Of a stretch of DNA of 64,000 nt, positions 1-11,635 are shown piece by piece (within the stretch, counting starts at the first letter, position 1; each line of letters begins with the position of its first letter). This DNA comes from an uncultured Parasphingopyxis sp. (GTDB taxonomy: Bacteria > Pseudomonadota > Alphaproteobacteria > Sphingomonadales > Sphingomonadaceae). Location: contig NZ_CAKZNF010000033.1 in the NCBI RefSeq assembly GCF_937129435.1, positions 1-64,000 of the forward strand, given 5' to 3'. Below the pieces are notes generated by a model. The model made no database searches and was not told the origin of the DNA. It saw nothing but the letters and a program-made list of their open reading frames with translations. The translations under genes and the position numbers were made by a program.

Positions 1-1051
1 CGGCTCGATCGAAGAGAAGATGGGCATTCACGGCAACTCGACCTGCGTCATGAATTATGACGGCGCTACGGGATGGATGGTCGGCGAGGAAAATAAGGGC
101 CTGGCCGCCATGTTCATAATGATGAACGCGGCGCGCCTCGGCGTGGGTCTGCAGGGACTTGGCGTCGGCGAAGTGGCCTTCCAGAACGCGGTGCAATATG
201 CGCAGGACCGGCGGCAGGGCAGGGCGCTCACCGGCCCAGCCGACCCGGAAGAAAAGGCCGATACGCTGTTCGTCCATCCCGATGTCCGCCGCATGCTGAT
301 GGAGGCCAAGGCGTTCCTCGAGGCGAGCCGCGCGCTCTGTATCTGGGGCGGACTGCAGGTTGATCTGTCGCACAAGGCGCAGACCGAGGAGGAGCGGCAG
401 GAAGCCGACGATCTCATCTCGCTGCTGACACCGGTTATCAAGGGCTATGTCACCGATCTCGGCTATCGCATCGCGACCCAGTCGCAGCAGGTCTATGGCG
501 GGCATGGCTATATCCGCGAATGGGGTATGGAGCAGTATGTCCGCGATGCCCGGATCGCGATGATTTACGAAGGCACCAACGGCGTGCAGGCGATGGACCT
601 TGTCGGTCGCAAGCTCGCCAAGGACGGTGGCCGCGCGATCCAGGCGTTTCTTGCGATGGTCGCCGAGGAAGTCTCCGAAGTGCACGAGAACGAGGCGGTC
701 AATGCCGTCGAGAGCGCGCTCGAAAAAGCCAATGGCGAACTGCGCGGCGCGACGATGTGGCTGATGCAGAACGCCTTTGCCAATCTCAACAATGCCGGTG
801 CCGCCGCCTATAATTACATGGAACTGATGGGCATCGTAACGCTGGGCCTGATGTGGTTGCGCATGGCCAAGGCCAGCGCCAAGGCGATTGCCGATGGCAA
901 CGGCGACAAGGCGTTCCACGAAGCCAAGCTCGTCACCGCGCGCTTTTATGCGGCGAAGATCATGCCCGATGCGGCGGGCCTGCGCGCCAAGATCGAGGGT
1001 GGATCGGACAGCCTGATGGCGCTGGAGCCGGAGATGTTCGTCGCGGCGTGA
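1..1051 (+). CDS. acyl-CoA dehydrogenase, DmdC-like, 5' end missing
   Basis: The reading frame is open from base 2, so the gene starts upstream; 349 codons remain. It encodes the middle and C-terminal parts of a flavin acyl-CoA dehydrogenase, which oxidises an acyl-CoA to the 2-enoyl-CoA. The stretch with YGGHGYIREWGMEQYVRD followed by IYEGTNGVQ is typical of the long (about 590-600 residue) subfamily that includes 3-methylmercaptopropionyl-CoA dehydrogenase DmdC and carries an extra helical C-terminal domain; the last 120 residues fit that domain. Substrate cannot be read from the sequence. Family is clear; the DmdC-like subgroup is an inference from length and motif. Confidence 0.9.
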   Translation, partial: GSIEEKMGIHGNSTCVMNYDGATGWMVGEENKGLAAMFIMMNAARLGVGLQGLGVGEVAFQNAVQYAQDRRQGRALTGPADPEEKADTLFVHPDVRRMLMEAKAFLEASRALCIWGGLQVDLSHKAQTEEERQEADDLISLLTPVIKGYVTDLGYRIATQSQQVYGGHGYIREWGMEQYVRDARIAMIYEGTNGVQAMDLVGRKLAKDGGRAIQAFLAMVAEEVSEVHENEAVNAVESALEKANGELRGATMWLMQNAFANLNNAGAAAYNYMELMGIVTLGLMWLRMAKASAKAIADGNGDKAFHEAKLVTARFYAAKIMPDAAGLRAKIEGGSDSLMALEPEMFVAA

Positions 1052-1089
1052 TGCTGGACGCGGCGGGCCGCAAACCGTAAATCGGGGCC

Positions 1090-1809
1090 ATGTCGCGTAG
1101 AACCCAGATCATTTTCGGCTTGTTGGGCATCATCCTCGTTGCCGGCATCGCCTATGTCGCTTCGATGCAGATGGGGCTCGGCGATATCGCGGGCGATGCA
1201 CCGGCGGCCGACAGCGAGGACAGCGATACCGATCTTGCCGACATGACGCCGGGCGAACGGCTTTGCTCACTGCAGACCACGGTCGACGATATCCGGCGGA
1301 GGATTTTCGAGCGCGCCCGCGCGACCACCGATGGCGACGCGGCCGCGATCAGCCGGCTCGAAACCGGCACGATCGCACGGATCGACGAGCCGCGGCTGAT
1401 CGACTATGACGACGGCCTCGAGCGTGCCGAGTGCGAGGGACGCCTGATCCTCGAACTGCCGCGCGGCACCGAACCGGCATTCAACTATAATCGCCGCCTG
1501 ACCGCCAATCTCACCTATGTCGCCGAGCCGGGTATCAACGGGCAGGGGCGCGCCGCGCGCATGTCCGGCGCGGACGGGCTGATCGACCGGCTGGCCGGCG
1601 CCGATCTCGCCGGCCGGCGCGACGAGCCGGATTTCGATGGCTTCGACGAGTTCGAGGACGAGGAGGGCTCTGGCGAAAAGCCGGAAGACCTGCTTCCCGA
1701 ACCCGGCTTCGACACGCCGAATCGTCCCGCACGTCCGCCGCGCGACAGCGGCGAGGAACCGGAAGACATCCTGCCCCCGGCGATGCAGGAAGACGGCGAG
1801 AGGCCCTAG
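1090..1809 (+). CDS. hypothetical single-pass membrane-anchored protein, 239 aa
   Basis: I do not recognise the family. Residues 7-26 form one hydrophobic helix after a short basic N-terminus (MSRRTQ), so it is either a membrane anchor or an uncleaved signal. The remainder is hydrophilic and acidic. The C-terminal 60 residues contain two near copies of a short motif, GEKPEDLLPE and GEEPEDILPP, separated by a proline/arginine linker. The gene begins 38 bases after the acyl-CoA dehydrogenase gene on the same strand. Its TAG stop shares the CTAG tetranucleotide with the stop of the convergent NRDE gene. Confidence 0.7.
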   Translation: MSRRTQIIFGLLGIILVAGIAYVASMQMGLGDIAGDAPAADSEDSDTDLADMTPGERLCSLQTTVDDIRRRIFERARATTDGDAAAISRLETGTIARIDEPRLIDYDDGLERAECEGRLILELPRGTEPAFNYNRRLTANLTYVAEPGINGQGRAARMSGADGLIDRLAGADLAGRRDEPDFDGFDEFEDEEGSGEKPEDLLPEPGFDTPNRPARPPRDSGEEPEDILPPAMQEDGERP

Positions 1810-2546
1810 GCCGCGCCTCGCCAGGAAAAGGCAAGCGTCGTTTCGCCAGTTGCATCGCCCTGCGCGTCGTACCGCCGCTCGACGATCCGTCCTTCGCCGT
1901 CCCGATCCACGAGCACGACGGTGCTGCACCGCGTCCCATAGTTGGGGTTGAGGATGAAGATCGGGCTTTCGATGGCGCGTTCGGGCGGCACTTGCGGGGC
2001 ATCCTCGGCGCGCACGGCGTCGAGGAGCGGCTGCGGCTCCGCGTCACCGGTGTTCAGCCACTGTTCGAGCAACGCCTTGATCCGCTTCGTCTTCGGCCAG
2101 CCTTCATCGAGCACACCGTTGGAGAGGCCGTAGAGACCGGGGGACAATGTCCGTTGCTCCGCTTTGGGCCGGTTGCTCAGAAAGCGCGCCTCCTCCGGCG
2201 TCGCGACGATCAGGCTGAACGGGTTGAAGTCGTCGAGATCTTCCAGAGCAGGCCGCTCATAGCGCCCGTCGCCCGCCAGCCAGTCCGCCACCAGCGCGCC
2301 GCGCGACGCCTTGTCGGATGCGGGGCCTGCCGGATTGCGGCGGTTGGTGACGACGGCGAGCCGGCCATGGCCGGATACGCCGAGCCAGCTGCCGCCCGAT
2401 TCGAGGTCACGCCCCGCGATGACACCCGGCCGGTCTTCCCACCGCGCCAGCGGTGCCGCGGCACGCGCGTGCAGCTCGTCCCGGTTGCCGATCAGGGCCA
2501 GCTTCCAGCGTGGATGCGTATCCCATGCGAAGGCGAGCACGCACAT
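1806..2546 (-). CDS. NRDE family protein (TANGO2-like)
   Basis: The 246-residue product begins MCVLAFAW and has GNRDELHARAAAPLARW near residue 24, the NRDE signature that names the family shared by bacteria and the eukaryotic TANGO2 protein. Later conserved elements include GVSGHGRLAVVTNRRNP and a YGTRCSTVVLV strand near the C-terminus. Cys2 directly follows the start Met, as in Ntn-hydrolase-like members. Biochemical role is not settled; haem handling has been proposed for TANGO2. The gene lies 18 bases after cysK on the same strand and is probably the last gene of a MFS-cysK-NRDE operon. Confidence 0.85.
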   Translation of the reverse strand: MCVLAFAWDTHPRWKLALIGNRDELHARAAAPLARWEDRPGVIAGRDLESGGSWLGVSGHGRLAVVTNRRNPAGPASDKASRGALVADWLAGDGRYERPALEDLDDFNPFSLIVATPEEARFLSNRPKAEQRTLSPGLYGLSNGVLDEGWPKTKRIKALLEQWLNTGDAEPQPLLDAVRAEDAPQVPPERAIESPIFILNPNYGTRCSTVVLVDRDGEGRIVERRYDAQGDATGETTLAFSWRGAA

Positions 2547-2564
2547 GCTTTGGGTGCCGCCGCG

Positions 2565-3485
2565 CTATTCCGTCGGCAGGAAGTCCGGCACCGAGAGGTA
2601 GCGCTCGCCGGTGTCGTAGTTGAAGCCCAGGATACGCTTGCCGTCGCCGACCTCGGCGATCTTTTGCTTGATTGCCTGCAGCGTCGCGCCCGAGCTGATG
2701 CCGACGAGCATGCCTTCCTCCTTCGCCGCGCGGCGGGCCATCTCCTTGGCCTCCTCCGGGTCGACTTGGATCGCGCCGTCAATCGCCTGGGTGTGGAGGT
2801 TTTCGGGGATGAAGCCGGCGCCGATGCCCTGGATCGGGTGCGGGCCGGGCTGTCCGCCCGAAATGACGGGCGATCCGACGGGTTCGACCGCGAAGACCTG
2901 CAAGCCGGGCCAGCGGCGTTTCAGCACCTCGGCGGTGCCGGTGATGTGGCCGCCCGTGCCGACGCCGGTGACGATGATGTCGATGGGATCGTCCTTGAAA
3001 TCGCGGAAGATCTCCTTCGCCGTCGTCTCGCGATGGACTTTCACATTTGCCGGGTTCTCAAATTGCTGCGGCATCCAGGCATTGTCGTCCTGTGCGACGA
3101 GTTCCTGCGCGCGCTCGATCGCGCCCTTCATGCCGCCTTCCTTGGGCGTCAGATCGAACTTGGCGCCATAGGACAGCATCAGCCGCCGCCGCTCGACCGA
3201 CATGCTTTCGGGCATGACGAGGATCAGTTCATAGCCTTTCACCGCCGCGACCATGGCGAGGCCGATGCCGGTATTGCCTGATGTCGGCTCGATGATCTTG
3301 CCGCCGGGCTTGAGAGCGCCGGACTGTTCCGCGTCCTCGACCATCGACAGCGCGATCCGATCCTTGATCGATCCGCCCGGATTGGCGCGTTCCGACTTGA
3401 TCCACACTTCGGCGTCGCCGAACAGTCGCTGCATCCGGATATGCGGCGTGTTTCCTACGGTTTCGAGGATCGTCTCGGCTCTCAT
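2565..3485 (-). CDS. cysK: cysteine synthase A (O-acetylserine sulfhydrylase)
   Basis: This PLP enzyme makes cysteine from O-acetylserine and sulfide. Recognised by the PLP-lysine motif [12 protein letters not shown] near residue 37, the substrate loop [12 protein letters not shown], and the glycine-rich phosphate-binding loop [17 protein letters not shown]. Length 306 aa is standard. The ATG overlaps the TGA of the upstream MFS gene by four bases (ATGA), so the two are probably translationally coupled. The short form without an extra C-terminal domain and the [10 protein letters not shown] loop favour CysK over cystathionine beta-synthase. Confidence 0.95.
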   Translation of the reverse strand: MRAETILETVGNTPHIRMQRLFGDAEVWIKSERANPGGSIKDRIALSMVEDAEQSGALKPGGKIIEPTSGNTGIGLAMVAAVKGYELILVMPESMSVERRRLMLSYGAKFDLTPKEGGMKGAIERAQELVAQDDNAWMPQQFENPANVKVHRETTAKEIFRDFKDDPIDIIVTGVGTGGHITGTAEVLKRRWPGLQVFAVEPVGSPVISGGQPGPHPIQGIGAGFIPENLHTQAIDGAIQVDPEEAKEMARRAAKEEGMLVGISSGATLQAIKQKIAEVGDGKRILGFNYDTGERYLSVPDFLPTE

Positions 3486-4774
3486 GTCAGCTTCTCCTGC
3501 AAAGTTTGTTCGGGCATTTCTTCATCCAACGTTTCGGGCGGGTCGAAGGTCCGCGTGTGTCGCAGCACCGGAAACCATTTCGCCCATAGCAGAACCGTCG
3601 CGATTGCGCCCGCGCCTCCCGATACGACCGCTGCGACCGGCCCGATGAGGAAAGCGAGCGTACCGGAAAAGAAATCGCCGAACTCGTTCGATGCGGATAT
3701 TGTCAGCAGCGAGACCGAGGATACGCGGCCGCGCTTGTCGTCTGGCGTGTGCAGCTGGATCAGCGACTGGCGGATATAGACGCTGAACATGTCGGCGGAT
3801 CCCACGACAACGAGCGCGGCGAGCGACAGCGGCATCCATGTCGAGAATCCGAAGACGATCGTCGCGATCCCGAACACCGCGACGGCGATCAGCATCAGCG
3901 GGCCGACATTGTACTTGAGCGGCCTGAACGAGAACCACAGCGCCGTCAGCGCCGCACCTACCGCGGGTGCGGCGGCAAGCTGGCTGAGCCCCGTTGCGCC
4001 GACATGCAGGACATCGCGCGCATAGACGGGGAAGAGCGCGGTCGCCCCGGCGAGGAACACGGCGAACAGATCGAGCGTGATCGAGCCCAGCACCATCTTG
4101 TTCCTGACGACATAGCGCAGGCCATCGACAACCTGCCCTATCGGGCGTTCCGCCCCGGCGATCGGCGTGCGGGGGACATGGCCGATCAGGCTGAGCGCGA
4201 TCAGCGATATGCCGAGCAGTCCGGCTGTTGCGGCATAGGGCAAAGCAGGGGCGACGACATAGAGATAGCCGCCGATCGCCGGGCCGACGATCATCCCCGC
4301 CTGCCAGGCGATCGAGGAGAGCGCGATGGCGTTGGGCAGCACCGGCTTGGGCACGAGGTTGGGTGCGAGTGCGGAGAGCGCCGGCCCGGCAAAGGCGCGC
4401 GCCAAGCCAAGCGCGACGGCGACGCCGAACAGCACCGGCAGGCTCATTGTGCCCTGCCACGTCACATAGCCGAGAACGAGCGCACACAATGCCTGCAGCG
4501 CCACCGTCAGCCGCGCAACATTGCGCCGATTGAGCCTGTCTGCCGCCAACCCTGAAAAGGGCGTCAGCAGGAACAGCGGCACGAACTGCAACAGTCCGAT
4601 GATCGCCAGCTGTCCCGACGCCGCGGCAACGCCCATCCCGCCGTCTCGCGCAATATTGTAGGTCTGCCAGCCGATGATGAGCATCATCGCATATTGGCCG
4701 AGCGTCATCGCCAGCCGCGACACCCAATAGGCGCGGAAATTGGCGATCCGAAAAGGGTGGGGATGATCGGCCAT
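3482..4774 (-). CDS. MFS transporter, EntS-like
   Basis: The product is a 430-residue major facilitator superfamily protein with about 12 hydrophobic helices. The N-terminus [19 protein letters not shown] and the pattern of the first two helices resemble the EntS/DUF894 type of exporter. I choose the ATG at 4774 because similarity begins there; an in-frame ATG at 4834 would add 20 basic residues that do not look like an MFS N-terminus. The gene overlaps cysK by four bases, so export of a cysteine-pathway metabolite is possible, but the substrate is unknown. Confidence 0.85.
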   Translation of the reverse strand: MADHPHPFRIANFRAYWVSRLAMTLGQYAMMLIIGWQTYNIARDGGMGVAAASGQLAIIGLLQFVPLFLLTPFSGLAADRLNRRNVARLTVALQALCALVLGYVTWQGTMSLPVLFGVAVALGLARAFAGPALSALAPNLVPKPVLPNAIALSSIAWQAGMIVGPAIGGYLYVVAPALPYAATAGLLGISLIALSLIGHVPRTPIAGAERPIGQVVDGLRYVVRNKMVLGSITLDLFAVFLAGATALFPVYARDVLHVGATGLSQLAAAPAVGAALTALWFSFRPLKYNVGPLMLIAVAVFGIATIVFGFSTWMPLSLAALVVVGSADMFSVYIRQSLIQLHTPDDKRGRVSSVSLLTISASNEFGDFFSGTLAFLIGPVAAVVSGGAGAIATVLLWAKWFPVLRHTRTFDPPETLDEEMPEQTLQEKLT

Positions 4775-4919
4775 CCGGGGTGGAATGAAGCGCCGCCGGG
4801 CGATGCGCAAGCCAAAGGCGCTTGGCGGCGGCAAAGCGCTGCTTTCGGCTCCGAATCGCTCGTTGCCTGTCGTTCAGGCGGCGGGCATTATCACCGGGGC
4901 TCATTTGGGAGGTTCAACG

Positions 4920-5537
4920 ATGGCGAAATGGATGGTGCCGCTTATTGCGGCGACGGCACTGGCGGCTTGCACACAGGAAGGCGGAAGCGACACCGCAGCG
5001 GCAGAAGAGGCCACCGCCGAGGCACCTGCCGAGAGCGGTGAGGCCGCAAGCGCCGAGCCGGTACTGACCGCCGAAGGTTATGGTCCGCTGCGCATCGGAA
5101 TGACGCTCGAGGAGGTCAACGCTGCTATGGGCCCCGACGACGACCCCGATGCCATTGGCGGGCCCGAACCCGAAATGTGCGACCAGTTCCATCCCGAAAA
5201 CGCGCCCGAAGGCATGATCGTGATGATCGAGCAGGGCGTGCTGACCAGCATTTCGCTCGGCGAAGGATCGCCGGTCGAGACGTCCGAAGGGCTGTCGGTC
5301 GGCGATGCCGCATCGGCCGTCCGCGCAGCCTATGGCGACCGCATCCGCCAGATGCCCCACACCTATGTCGACCCGCCCGGCGAATATCTGACCGTCTGGA
5401 TGACGGGCGAGACCGACGAACCCTATACCGACAATCCCGACGCCCGCGGCATCCGCTACGAAATCGGCATGGACGGCAATGTCGAGATCATCCACGCTGG
5501 TGGCCCGAGCATCCAATATGTCGAGGGGTGCCTCTAG
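4920..5537 (+). CDS. putative lipoprotein, 205 aa
   Basis: The start at 4920 is set by a good ribosome binding site (GGGAGG about 7 bases upstream) and by a lipoprotein signal MAKWMVPLIAATALAAC, with the lipobox cysteine at residue 17. A longer reading frame from 4785 lacks such a signal. After the cysteine comes a roughly 30-residue Ala/Glu-rich linker, then a folded domain beginning GYGPLRIGMTLEEVNAAMG, which resembles the SmpA/BamE-like or DUF1131-like beta-domain pattern, but I cannot assign a family. Probably anchored in the envelope. The stop is shared with the convergent DUF4180 gene. Confidence 0.75.
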   Translation: MAKWMVPLIAATALAACTQEGGSDTAAAEEATAEAPAESGEAASAEPVLTAEGYGPLRIGMTLEEVNAAMGPDDDPDAIGGPEPEMCDQFHPENAPEGMIVMIEQGVLTSISLGEGSPVETSEGLSVGDAASAVRAAYGDRIRQMPHTYVDPPGEYLTVWMTGETDEPYTDNPDARGIRYEIGMDGNVEIIHAGGPSIQYVEGCL

Positions 5538-5901
5538 CCTTCGGCTTCCAGTTTCGCGGACAATTCGCTGCGGTCTGCGACGAACCAGGGCGAGCGGCCC
5601 TTGTTAACCTCTCGGACCCAATCGGTGAGCGCACCGCTTCGGTTGAGGTGATCCGATATGTCGCCAAGGAACGCGAGGCGCCATCCATAGGTCTGCAGCT
5701 TCTCGACAAACAATCCCGCCATGCGCGTTGATAGATCGAGAAAGCCGGGATCAAGCCGTGCCGTTGGAATGGCGATCATTTGCGCATCGGTGCCGGCGGC
5801 CTCAGAGATGAGGTCTGTGGCATCGCGTTCGGACCCAATCGCCGAACCGTCAGAGTCGAGGATATAAACCGAATGTCCGGCAATATGCTGAGCCGACCCG
5901 G

Positions 5902-5905
<4 letters not shown>
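5534..5905 (-). CDS. DUF4180 family protein
   Basis: The 123-residue product carries the DUF4180 pattern: a central LDPGFLDLSTRMAGLFVEKL helix, then the strand WRLAFLGDISDHLNRSGAL and the terminal WVREVNKGRSPWFVADR segment. Function of the family is not known. The ATG at 5905 overlaps the TGA stop of the uvrD-type helicase gene (ATGA), so it is probably translated from the helicase message. Its stop overlaps the convergent lipoprotein gene at a CTAG. Confidence 0.8.
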
Positions 5906-8187
<2,282 letters not shown>

Positions 8188-8258
8188 CCGTGAACAGTTA
8201 GGGAACGCGAAGGGGCGGGGCAAGCGCCGCTCCGCCGGTCTGTGATCAAGTCGCAGCG

Positions 8259-8435
8259 CTAGGCGGCGAAGCGCGCCGGGATTCCGCGGGCGAAGAGCCT
8301 GCGCGCCTGTTCGCGCCAGTAATTCTTGCCATAGCCCGGATAATCGCGGAGCTCGGTCCACTCGACACCGGCCGTCGCGGCGAGCATTCGCGCGATCGCT
8401 TCGTTGTCCAGCAATAGATCCTGTCGGTAACTCAT
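8259..8435 (-). CDS. small hypothetical protein, 58 aa
   Basis: The product begins MSYRQDLLLDNEAIARMLAA and ends LFARGIPARFAA. I do not recognise it and see no membrane segment or cysteine pair. The start at 8435 is supported by a strong AGGAGAA site seven bases upstream. It lies alone between the helicase gene and rsmD on the same strand, with a 71-base gap to the helicase start. Coding is likely because of the ribosome binding site and the absence of any competing feature. Confidence 0.55.
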   Translation of the reverse strand: MSYRQDLLLDNEAIARMLAATAGVEWTELRDYPGYGKNYWREQARRLFARGIPARFAA

Positions 8436-8531
8436 CGTTCTTCTCCTGGAGCGGGCCAACCTTGGTCTGCTCCCGGAGATCGTTCTACGCGCCGTGCCGA
8501 TTCGCCGCTGTGACCATAGCCACAGCTTTGC

Positions 8532-9068
8532 TCATTCGGGCCGAAGCAAGCTGATCTGCGCCTTACCGACCGGCCGGACGGCGTCGGTGGCGAAGCCGAC
8601 GGCATCGAGCGGCTCGCCACGCGCTGTCTCGACGGCGATCCAGCTCGACGGCGCGAGCCAATCCCGGTCGCGCAACACGGCAAGCGCCTGATCGGCAAGT
8701 CCCTTGCCATAGGGCGGGTCCATCAGGACCAGGTCGAACGGCGAGGGCGCCGGTGCTAGCGCGACGGCCGACTGCGGTCTGACCGTCGCCGGGGCGTCGA
8801 AGGTCGCGATATTGGCCTTGAGCGCCGCGAGGCTATCGCGGTCATTCTCGACAAAGGTGCAATGCGCCGCGCCGCGCGACAAGGCTTCGAGGCCGAGCGC
8901 GCCGCTTCCGGCGAACAGATCGGCGACTCGCAGCCCCTCGAAGCTGCCGAGCCGGCTCGCCAGCATCGCGAACAGCGTTTCGCGCACGCGGTCGGCGGTG
9001 GGGCGCGTATTGCGGCCCTCGGGCGCGCGCAGCCGCCGCCCCCGCCATTCGCCGGCGATGATCCTCAT
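8532..9068 (-). CDS. rsmD: 16S rRNA (guanine966-N2)-methyltransferase
   Basis: SAM-dependent methyltransferase that modifies G966 in the P-site region of 16S rRNA. The 178-residue product starts MRIIAGEWRGRRLRAPEG, a family hallmark, followed by the RPTADRVRETLFAML segment, the SAM loop VADLFAGSGALGLEALSRG, and the catalytic motif LVLMDPPYGKG (an NPPY-type DPPY). The ATG overlaps the stop of the upstream pseudouridine synthase gene by four bases, joining two rRNA-modification genes in one transcript. Confidence 0.95.
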   Translation of the reverse strand: MRIIAGEWRGRRLRAPEGRNTRPTADRVRETLFAMLASRLGSFEGLRVADLFAGSGALGLEALSRGAAHCTFVENDRDSLAALKANIATFDAPATVRPQSAVALAPAPSPFDLVLMDPPYGKGLADQALAVLRDRDWLAPSSWIAVETARGEPLDAVGFATDAVRPVGKAQISLLRPE

Positions 9069-9826
9069 TTCAGCGTTTTGCGGAACGCCACGAGATCGTG
9101 CTGCCGCACCTCGTCCACCGCGCCTGTCTCCAGATCGCCGAGTCCGAAGGGACCATAGGCCGTGCGGATCAGCCGGTTTACCTTGAGCCCCAGATGTTCG
9201 AGCACGCGGCGGACTTCACGGTTCTTGCCTTCGGTCAGCTTCATCTCGATCCACTGGTTGCGTCCGGTCCGGCGTTCGAGGTTGGCATCGATCGAACCGT
9301 AGCGGACGCCTTCGACGGTGACGCCCTCGATCAGCTCCTCGAGCTGGTCCTGGCTGACCTCGCCGAAAGCACGCGCGCGATAGACGCGTTCGACGCCGTT
9401 CTTCGGCAATTCGAGCTGGCGTTTCAGCCCTCCGTCATTGGTCAGCAACAGCAGGCCCTCGGTGTTCATGTCGAGCCGCCCGACGGGCATCAGCCGCGGC
9501 AGGCCCTTGGGCAGGCGGTCATAGATGGTTGGCCGCCCCTTCGGATCGCGCTCGGTCGTCAGCAGGCCCGATGGCTTGTGGAAGCGGTAGAGCTTCGCCG
9601 GCACCGGCTGCTTCACCGGCTCACCGTCCACCGTCACGCCGTGCAGCGTCGGCACGAGCGTAGCCGGCGTTTCGAGCACCTTGCCGTCAATCGCGACGCG
9701 CCCCGCCTCGATCATCCGCTCCACCTCGCGGCGCGACGCGACGCCGGCGCGGGCAAGCAATTTGGCGATCCGCTGCGGCTCGCGTTGAGATTTGCGGGCG
9801 CCGCCATGTTTCGATGTGTTTGTCAT
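9065..9826 (-). CDS. rluB: 23S rRNA pseudouridine synthase, RluB/RsuA family
   Basis: Isomerises uridine to pseudouridine in rRNA. An N-terminal S4 RNA-binding domain (QRIAKLLARAGVASRREVERMI) is followed by the catalytic domain with the RsuA-family active-site segment PVGRLDMNTEGLLLLTND, containing the catalytic Asp. The C-terminal NREVRRVLEHLGLKVNRLIR block is typical of the RluB branch. Length 253 aa fits. Target is most probably U2605 of 23S rRNA, but RsuA, RluE and RluF share these motifs. Confidence 0.88.
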   Translation of the reverse strand: MTNTSKHGGARKSQREPQRIAKLLARAGVASRREVERMIEAGRVAIDGKVLETPATLVPTLHGVTVDGEPVKQPVPAKLYRFHKPSGLLTTERDPKGRPTIYDRLPKGLPRLMPVGRLDMNTEGLLLLTNDGGLKRQLELPKNGVERVYRARAFGEVSQDQLEELIEGVTVEGVRYGSIDANLERRTGRNQWIEMKLTEGKNREVRRVLEHLGLKVNRLIRTAYGPFGLGDLETGAVDEVRQHDLVAFRKTLK

Positions 9827-9919
9827 AACGCCGCCATAGCGCGCCTGTTCATAGCCGGTCTATCCAAGCCGCTCTATTCCGCTTAACCAGCCACGTTGCG
9901 TAGTGCAGGGGAGCGATAC

Positions 9920-11635
9920 ATGGCGGAAGGCGACACCGATGCGTTGAAGACGGGGACGTGGCGCGACGTGTTGCCCGCCGGCCTTCGGCCCTACACGATG
10001 CCAGCGCCGCTCGCCGCGCTGTTCCTCGGCATTTCCTCAGGCTTCCCCTTCGCGATGATCGGCGCGACGCTCACGACGCGGCTGGCGCAGAACGGCATCG
10101 ACAAATCCGCCGTCACGGCCTTTGCGCTGACCTTTCTTTCCTACAATCTCAAATGGGCCTGGGCGCCGATCATCGACAAGGTGAAGATCCCGATTCTCGG
10201 GCGGATCGGCCAGCGGCGATCCTGGCTGATCGTCATCGGCCTCGCCGTGATGGGCGCGGTGACGTTGCTCGGCAATATCGATCCCGATAGTTCGCTCGAA
10301 TATGTGGCGCTCGCGGCGATCCTCGTCGGGATGATGGGCGCGACGTTCGATATCGTCATCGACGGATACCGGATCGAATTGCTCGAACCGCATGAACTCG
10401 GCATCGGCTCGGGGATGAGCCAATATGGCTGGCGGATCGGCGCGGCGGTGGCGGGGGCCCTGGCGCTGGTCGTGGCCGCGCGATACGGCTGGGGCTGGGC
10501 CTATATCGCTTGTGCATCGCTGGCGCTGCCTGCCGTGTTGACGGGGCTCGTGATGGGCGAGCCGACGCGTAAGGTGACGCGCGAATGGCCGCGTTTCATG
10601 ACGCGCACGCCCTACGCCATCTTCATTCTCAGCTTCCCGGTCGCCTATGGGCTGGCGGTCCTGCTCGACCGGTGGCTCGAAGTCGAAATACTGAGCCTCA
10701 TGGTCATCGTCGGCTATGTCTTTCCGTTCTTCGATCTGACCGCGCGGCGTGCGCGCGATATCGGCTGGTCGGGCCATATCAACTGGGCGCTGCTGCCTTC
10801 GCTCGTTGCGCTATTGGCGGTGCTGATCGCCGGCTGGGGGGCGGTAACCGGCTGGCTCGGCGGGGCTGCTGTTCTGATCTATCCGCTTCTCGCCATCGGC
10901 GCGGCACTGACCGCATGGCTTTGCATCACCCCGACACGAACCGCCGGGACGACCGAATCGAAAGTCGTCGGCCCGCTGGTCGAATTCTTCAGCCGCGAAG
11001 GAGCAATGATCGTTCTGATCTTCGTGCTGCTGCACAAGATCGGGGACACGCTCGCCAATCTCACCTTCCGCCTGTTGTTCGAGGATCTCGGCTACACCAA
11101 TGACGAGATTGCGATCTACGATGTCGGTCTCGGCTTCTGGGCGCTGCTCGCCGGTGTGTTCGTCGGTGGTGTGCTCTATGCGCGGATGGGCATGAAGAAC
11201 TCCGTGCTTTTGAGCCTGGTTCTGATGGCCGTTTCCAATTTCAGCTTCGCCGGGCTTGCCGCGGTCGGTCATAGCAATTGGGGCATGGCCGCCGCGATCG
11301 GGTTCGAAAATTTCGCCAGCGGCATCGGCGGTGTCTGTGTCGTCGCCTATCTCTCGGCGCTGTGTAATCTTAAATTCACGGCGACCCATTTCGCTTTGCT
11401 CTCCGCCGCGGCGAGCATCCTCGGGCGTTTCCTGACGGGCACGACGGCGGGGACGCTGATCGAAGATATGGGCTATGTGAATTTCTACCTGCTGACGACG
11501 CTGCTCGCCTTTCCGGGCGTTTTCCTGTTCTGGTGGATGATGCGGAGCGGCCTGGTAGACCGGTCGATCGGATCGGCGGGCGAGGTGGCAAGCGAGCCCC
11601 CGGCCGAAGAGGACAGGGAAGCGGCAGCGCCCTAG
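9920..11635 (+). CDS. AmpG-like MFS permease
   Basis: The 571-residue product has about 14 hydrophobic segments and opens with PYTMPAPLAALFLGISSGFPFAMIG, close to the first helix of AmpG muropeptide permeases. It also has SYNLKWAWAPIIDKVKIPILGRIGQRRSW, the conserved AmpG loop (LKFLWSPLMDR-type). AmpG imports GlcNAc-anhydroMurNAc peptides released during wall turnover. The start at 9920 is preceded by GGGGAG. It is divergent from rluB and shares its stop (CTAG) with the convergent DUF6628 gene. An LD-carboxypeptidase and a Mur ligase elsewhere in the window suit a recycling pathway. Confidence 0.85.
   Translation: MAEGDTDALKTGTWRDVLPAGLRPYTMPAPLAALFLGISSGFPFAMIGATLTTRLAQNGIDKSAVTAFALTFLSYNLKWAWAPIIDKVKIPILGRIGQRRSWLIVIGLAVMGAVTLLGNIDPDSSLEYVALAAILVGMMGATFDIVIDGYRIELLEPHELGIGSGMSQYGWRIGAAVAGALALVVAARYGWGWAYIACASLALPAVLTGLVMGEPTRKVTREWPRFMTRTPYAIFILSFPVAYGLAVLLDRWLEVEILSLMVIVGYVFPFFDLTARRARDIGWSGHINWALLPSLVALLAVLIAGWGAVTGWLGGAAVLIYPLLAIGAALTAWLCITPTRTAGTTESKVVGPLVEFFSREGAMIVLIFVLLHKIGDTLANLTFRLLFEDLGYTNDEIAIYDVGLGFWALLAGVFVGGVLYARMGMKNSVLLSLVLMAVSNFSFAGLAAVGHSNWGMAAAIGFENFASGIGGVCVVAYLSALCNLKFTATHFALLSAAASILGRFLTGTTAGTLIEDMGYVNFYLLTTLLAFPGVFLFWWMMRSGLVDRSIGSAGEVASEPPAEEDREAAAP

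Noticed and set aside
3522..4904. 460-codon open frame overlapping the MFS transporter gene
   Set aside because: It is Arg/Ala-rich and low in hydrophobic residues, runs on the same strand in another frame of a clear MFS gene, and has no family match; a typical high-GC shadow.
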